DNA of 7,613 bases from Deltaproteobacteria bacterium (GTDB lineage Bacteria > Myxococcota_A > UBA9160): assembly GCA_003520425.1 (NCBI GenBank), contig DOUU01000471.1, positions 7,945 through 15,557 on the forward strand, written 5' to 3'. A program made the translations under genes and the position numbers. Numbering within the stretch: the first letter of the stretch is position 1; every line of letters begins with the position of its first letter. The notes under the pieces were generated by a model that was given only the letters and a program-made list of their open reading frames with translations, ran no database searches and had not been told where the DNA came from. Shown here in pieces: positions 5,456-7,613 of this stretch.

Positions 5456-6340
5456 TCAAAGGCCTCGCTCAAGGACATCCACGAGCCGATGACGGCGGAA
5501 GCCCGCCTTCTCGTAGGCCCGCAGAGCCGTGCGGTTTGCAGGCGAGATCAGGAGGAGAGCGGACTCGGCGCCGCGCTCGAACTCCCGGTGGAGGCCGAAG
5601 TCGACGAGGGCGGAGCCCACCCCTCGGTCGCGCAAGTCGCCGCGCACCCAGACGTAGGCGACCCAGACACGCCGGACCCAATGGGTCTCGAGCTCCGCGA
5701 AGGCGACAAGGCGCCCGGATTGCGAGGCGACCACGGTCGCATGATGGGGGTCCGCAAGCATGGCGCGCATGGCGTCGAGGCTGCGCGACTCGAAGCCGCA
5801 CTCCTCATAGAGCTCGAGCACCGCTTCGGCGGCCTCGGGCGTCGCGACCGAGAACTCGATCTCCTGGCTCGGGAGGCGGGGCGGCTTGGGCTTTCGGTCA
5901 AGGCGCATGAGAAAGTGCTGGCGCACAGGCCGGAAGCCCGTTCCCGCGAGCAGAGCGTAGCCGGCATGGTTGCGAGCCCCGATGCCGGCCGTCACAAGCT
6001 TGATTCCGAGCTTCTCGCCATGGGCGAGGGCGGCGCGCAGGAGCTCGCCTCCAAGGCCACGGCCCCGCTGCGCGCGCGCGACAATCGGTGCATAGAGGCC
6101 GGCCGCGAGAGCGCCCGGCCGCCGCAGAAAGCCGGTGAGCCCCGCCACCGCGCCGTCGTCCCCATCGGCGACGAGCAGATACTCCTCGGGCGAGATCCCG
6201 TTGTGCTCAAACTCGGCGAAGAGCTCGTCTTCCGTCTCCCAGAGGGGGTTCAGCACGAAGTCGGTCTCGCCCTTGGCACAGGCTGCGGAGAGGGCGGCGA
6301 GGGCGGCGGCATCCTCGGGACGAAAGGGGCGCACACGCAT
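5456..6340 (-). CDS. Tandem-domain GNAT acetyltransferase
   Basis: A 294-residue protein with two complete GNAT acetyl-CoA-binding folds in a row. Domain 1 (about 1-147) has the pyrophosphate loop QRGRGLGGEL (91-100), then ARNHAGYALLAGTGFRPV (122-139) with Asn124 and Tyr128. Domain 2 (about 160-294) has LRDRGVGSAL (236-245) and SPANRTALRAYEKAGFR (266-282) with Asn269 and Tyr276. Both halves keep the glycine-rich loop, so neither is an obvious dead copy. Such enzymes acetylate an amine of a small molecule or a protein terminus; nothing here shows which. ATG 6340 has an AAGGAG ribosome site 6 nt upstream, and a TATACT -10-like hexamer lies further up. It is separated from the downstream tetR by 97 bp containing the presumed operator, so it may be transcribed independently of tetR-P450. 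It is divergent from the alcohol dehydrogenase across 185 bp. Confidence 0.88.
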   Translation of the reverse strand: MRVRPFRPEDAAALAALSAACAKGETDFVLNPLWETEDELFAEFEHNGISPEEYLLVADGDDGAVAGLTGFLRRPGALAAGLYAPIVARAQRGRGLGGELLRAALAHGEKLGIKLVTAGIGARNHAGYALLAGTGFRPVRQHFLMRLDRKPKPPRLPSQEIEFSVATPEAAEAVLELYEECGFESRSLDAMRAMLADPHHATVVASQSGRLVAFAELETHWVRRVWVAYVWVRGDLRDRGVGSALVDFGLHREFERGAESALLLISPANRTALRAYEKAGFRRHRLVDVLERGL

Positions 6341-6346
6341 GGAGGT

Positions 6347-6352
6347 CTCCTT
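6347..6352 (-). promoter_or_regulatory. Ribosome binding site of the tandem GNAT gene
   Basis: AAGGAG on the minus strand with 6 nt to the ATG at 6340, a near-ideal Shine-Dalgarno sequence that supports this start. Confidence 0.75.
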
Positions 6353-6365
6353 TCGCCCCCCGGCA

Positions 6366-6371
6366 AGTATA
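6366..6371 (-). promoter_or_regulatory. Possible -10 element of the tandem GNAT gene
   Basis: TATACT on the minus strand, about 25 bp before the ATG at 6340, leaving room for a short leader that carries the AAGGAG site. It is the same hexamer found in the 818-840 gap. No -35 match is seen at 16-18 bp. Confidence 0.4.
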
Positions 6372-6412
6372 CGCCCGCGGCGCCTTGCCCATGGCGCGAG
6401 GGCCGGCCGGCT

Positions 6413-6442
6413 TTGACACCCCAGTCATCGCTTTCTTACACT
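6413..6442 (+). promoter_or_regulatory. Sigma70-like promoter of the alcohol dehydrogenase
   Basis: A perfect TTGACA -35 (6413-6418) and TACACT -10 (6437-6442, four of six consensus positions) are separated by 18 bp. Transcription would start near 6449, giving a leader of about 77 nt before the ATG at 6526. A 10-bp palindrome, GCCGGCCGGC (6402-6411), abuts the -35 and might bind a regulator, although such strings are common at this base composition. I see no riboswitch or upstream reading frame in the leader. Confidence 0.6.
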
Positions 6443-6512
6443 GCCGCCGCCTCGATCCCGAAGTCCCACGCATCGATCCACCGCCGCCCCGCGGGCCGCG
6501 CCCCGGAGCCAG

Positions 6513-6518
6513 AGAGGA
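6513..6518 (+). promoter_or_regulatory. Ribosome binding site of the alcohol dehydrogenase
   Basis: AGAGGA ends 7 nt before the ATG at 6526 and supports that start. Confidence 0.65.
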
Positions 6519-6525
6519 ACCCCCC

Positions 6526-7613
6526 ATGGGCAAGCTTGCCAAGGCCGTGATCTGTCGGGAGTGGAACAAGCCGGTCGTCATCGAGGAGGTCGAGATCGAG
6601 TCGCCGAGGCGGGGCGAGGTCATGATCAAGCTCGCCGCCTGCGGCGTGTGCCACAGCGATCTCTCCGCCACCAACGGCACCATTCCCCTTCCGCCGCCTC
6701 TTGTGCTCGGCCACGAAGGAGCGGGACACGTGGTCGAGGTGGGAGAGGGTGTGAGCGACCTCGCGGTCGGCGACACGGTCGTCGTCTCGTGGATCGCGAT
6801 CTGCGGCCGCTGCCGCTACTGCGTGATGGGCCGCCCCGCCCTGTGCGACAACGCCCAGAAGGCGGCGCTCACCTTGCCCGACGGCACCCGGCGCATCAAG
6901 GACAAGAGCGGCAAGGAGCTCAACCACTTCGCCGGGGTCGCGGTGATGGCGGAGTACGCGACGCTGCCGCGCGAGAACATCGTGAAGATCGACCCCACGA
7001 TCCCCCTCGACAAGGCGGCGCTCGTGGGCTGCGCGGTCATGACGGGCGTGGGGGCAGCCTTGAACACCGCAAAGGTCGAGGCCGGCTCGTCCTGCGTCGT
7101 CTTCGGAGCCGGCGGAATCGGCCTCAACGTGATCCAGGGCTGCGCGCTGGCGGGTGCAGAGAAAATCATCGCCATCGATATGGCCGACAAGAAGCTCGAG
7201 TTCGCGCAGCAGTTTGGCGCGACCCACGTGATCAATCCGAAGCAGGAACCGAATAGCGACCCGGTGGGGAAGGTCATGCTCATGACCGGTGGCGGGGCGG
7301 ACTACGCCTTCGAGTGCATCGGCATGGGGAGCACGATCTCCCAGGCCTACAACAGCGTCCGCAAGGGGGGAACGGCGGTCGTGGTGGGCGTCGCCAAGGC
7401 GACCGACACAGTGACGATCGGAGCCTTCATGATCCCGTTCGTGGAGAAGACGCTCGTCGGCTCGATGTACGGCTCGGCGCGGCCGAGCGTCGACTTCCCG
7501 AGGCTGCTCAACCTGTACAAGGCGCATCGCTTGAAGCTCGACGAGCTCGTGAGCGCGACCTACAGGATCGAGGACGCGAACCGGGCCTTCGCGGACATGC
7601 AGACCGGCGTGAA
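6526..7613 (+). CDS. Zn-dependent medium-chain alcohol dehydrogenase (C-terminus cut by window edge)
   Basis: Reading from ATG 6526, 362 codons are open to the window end, so only a few residues of this normally 365-375-residue protein are missing. It is a medium-chain, zinc alcohol dehydrogenase that oxidises an alcohol to an aldehyde or ketone with NAD(P). The catalytic zinc ligands are present: Cys42 in GVCHSD, His63-Glu64 in GHEGAG, and Cys169 in VGCAVMTG. The structural zinc set is complete: Cys93, Cys96, Cys99 and Cys107 (C-x2-C-x2-C-x7-C). The Rossmann loop GAGGIG spans 194-199, and Asp218 at the end of the next strand favours NAD over NADP. The overall pattern resembles class III-like and NDMA-dependent alcohol dehydrogenases, including those with tightly held cofactor; which type applies is not decidable here. 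It has its own promoter and is divergent from the GNAT-tetR-P450 genes, so its P450-related role is only a guess. Confidence 0.93.
   Translation, partial: MGKLAKAVICREWNKPVVIEEVEIESPRRGEVMIKLAACGVCHSDLSATNGTIPLPPPLVLGHEGAGHVVEVGEGVSDLAVGDTVVVSWIAICGRCRYCVMGRPALCDNAQKAALTLPDGTRRIKDKSGKELNHFAGVAVMAEYATLPRENIVKIDPTIPLDKAALVGCAVMTGVGAALNTAKVEAGSSCVVFGAGGIGLNVIQGCALAGAEKIIAIDMADKKLEFAQQFGATHVINPKQEPNSDPVGKVMLMTGGGADYAFECIGMGSTISQAYNSVRKGGTAVVVGVAKATDTVTIGAFMIPFVEKTLVGSMYGSARPSVDFPRLLNLYKAHRLKLDELVSATYRIEDANRAFADMQTGV

Noticed and set aside
5359..5478. N-terminal extension of TetR to the ATG at 5478
   Set aside because: It would overlap the GNAT stop, add 40 residues unlike any TetR N-terminus and place the 16-bp palindrome inside coding sequence.
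4720..6550. Plus-strand frames of about 400 codons opposite tetR and the tandem GNAT gene
   Set aside because: Both are antisense to genes with clear domain motifs, and their translations show no domain pattern of their own.
6436..7527. Minus-strand frame of 363 codons opposite the alcohol dehydrogenase
   Set aside because: The plus strand encodes a motif-complete alcohol dehydrogenase in this interval. The minus translation is His/Asp/Arg-rich and unrecognisable.
1..7613. CRISPR array, insertion sequence, phage or toxin-antitoxin module, tRNA
   Set aside because: I found no regularly spaced repeats, no terminal inverted repeats with target duplications, no transposase, integrase or toxin-like frame, and no cloverleaf-like sequence.

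Overview
This is a GC-rich bacterial chromosomal segment (roughly two thirds or more G+C by eye, strong G/C third-position bias, GTG and TTG starts alongside ATG). It is gene-dense, with nine genes, most gaps under 100 bp, and no insertion sequence, phage gene, CRISPR array, tRNA or rRNA visible. A cytochrome P450, a medium-chain Zn alcohol dehydrogenase, a TetR regulator, several GNAT acetyltransferases and small TPR proteins together suggest a high-GC soil or aquatic bacterium of the old Deltaproteobacteria/Myxococcota/Binatota kind or an actinobacterium. This placement is a guess from gene content.

Layout. Left part (1-2236): an O-methyltransferase cut by the window edge and a small TPR gene run leftward. 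Divergent from them, across only 23 bp, an Eis-like acetyltransferase runs rightward and overlaps tail-to-tail with a second small leftward TPR gene. Middle (2237-3498): a rightward membrane-anchored metallophosphoesterase of the YkuE/YaeI type. Right part: a leftward set, read from the right, of a tandem-GNAT acetyltransferase (6340-5456), a TetR repressor (5358-4708) and a cytochrome P450 (4721-3507, overlapping the TetR stop). Divergent from the GNAT gene, a rightward Zn-dependent alcohol dehydrogenase begins at 6526 and runs off the window end, lacking only a few C-terminal residues.

The clearest functional unit is tetR-P450. A perfect 16-bp palindrome lies just upstream of the TetR start, and the two genes overlap by 14 bp, which fits an autoregulated repressor controlling the monooxygenase. 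The divergent alcohol dehydrogenase has a good sigma70-like promoter and could oxidise an alcohol made by the P450, but that link is inferred from proximity only. 

The most unusual feature is the 23-bp divergent gap at 818-840. It is almost entirely an 18-bp perfect palindrome that presents the same -10-like hexamer (TATACT) on both strands, six and nine bases from the two ATGs, with no ribosome binding site on either side. It reads as a symmetric, possibly leaderless, bidirectional promoter or an operator. I see no convincing evidence of a wholly new multi-gene system. The rest looks like ordinary chromosome with some interesting regulatory detail.
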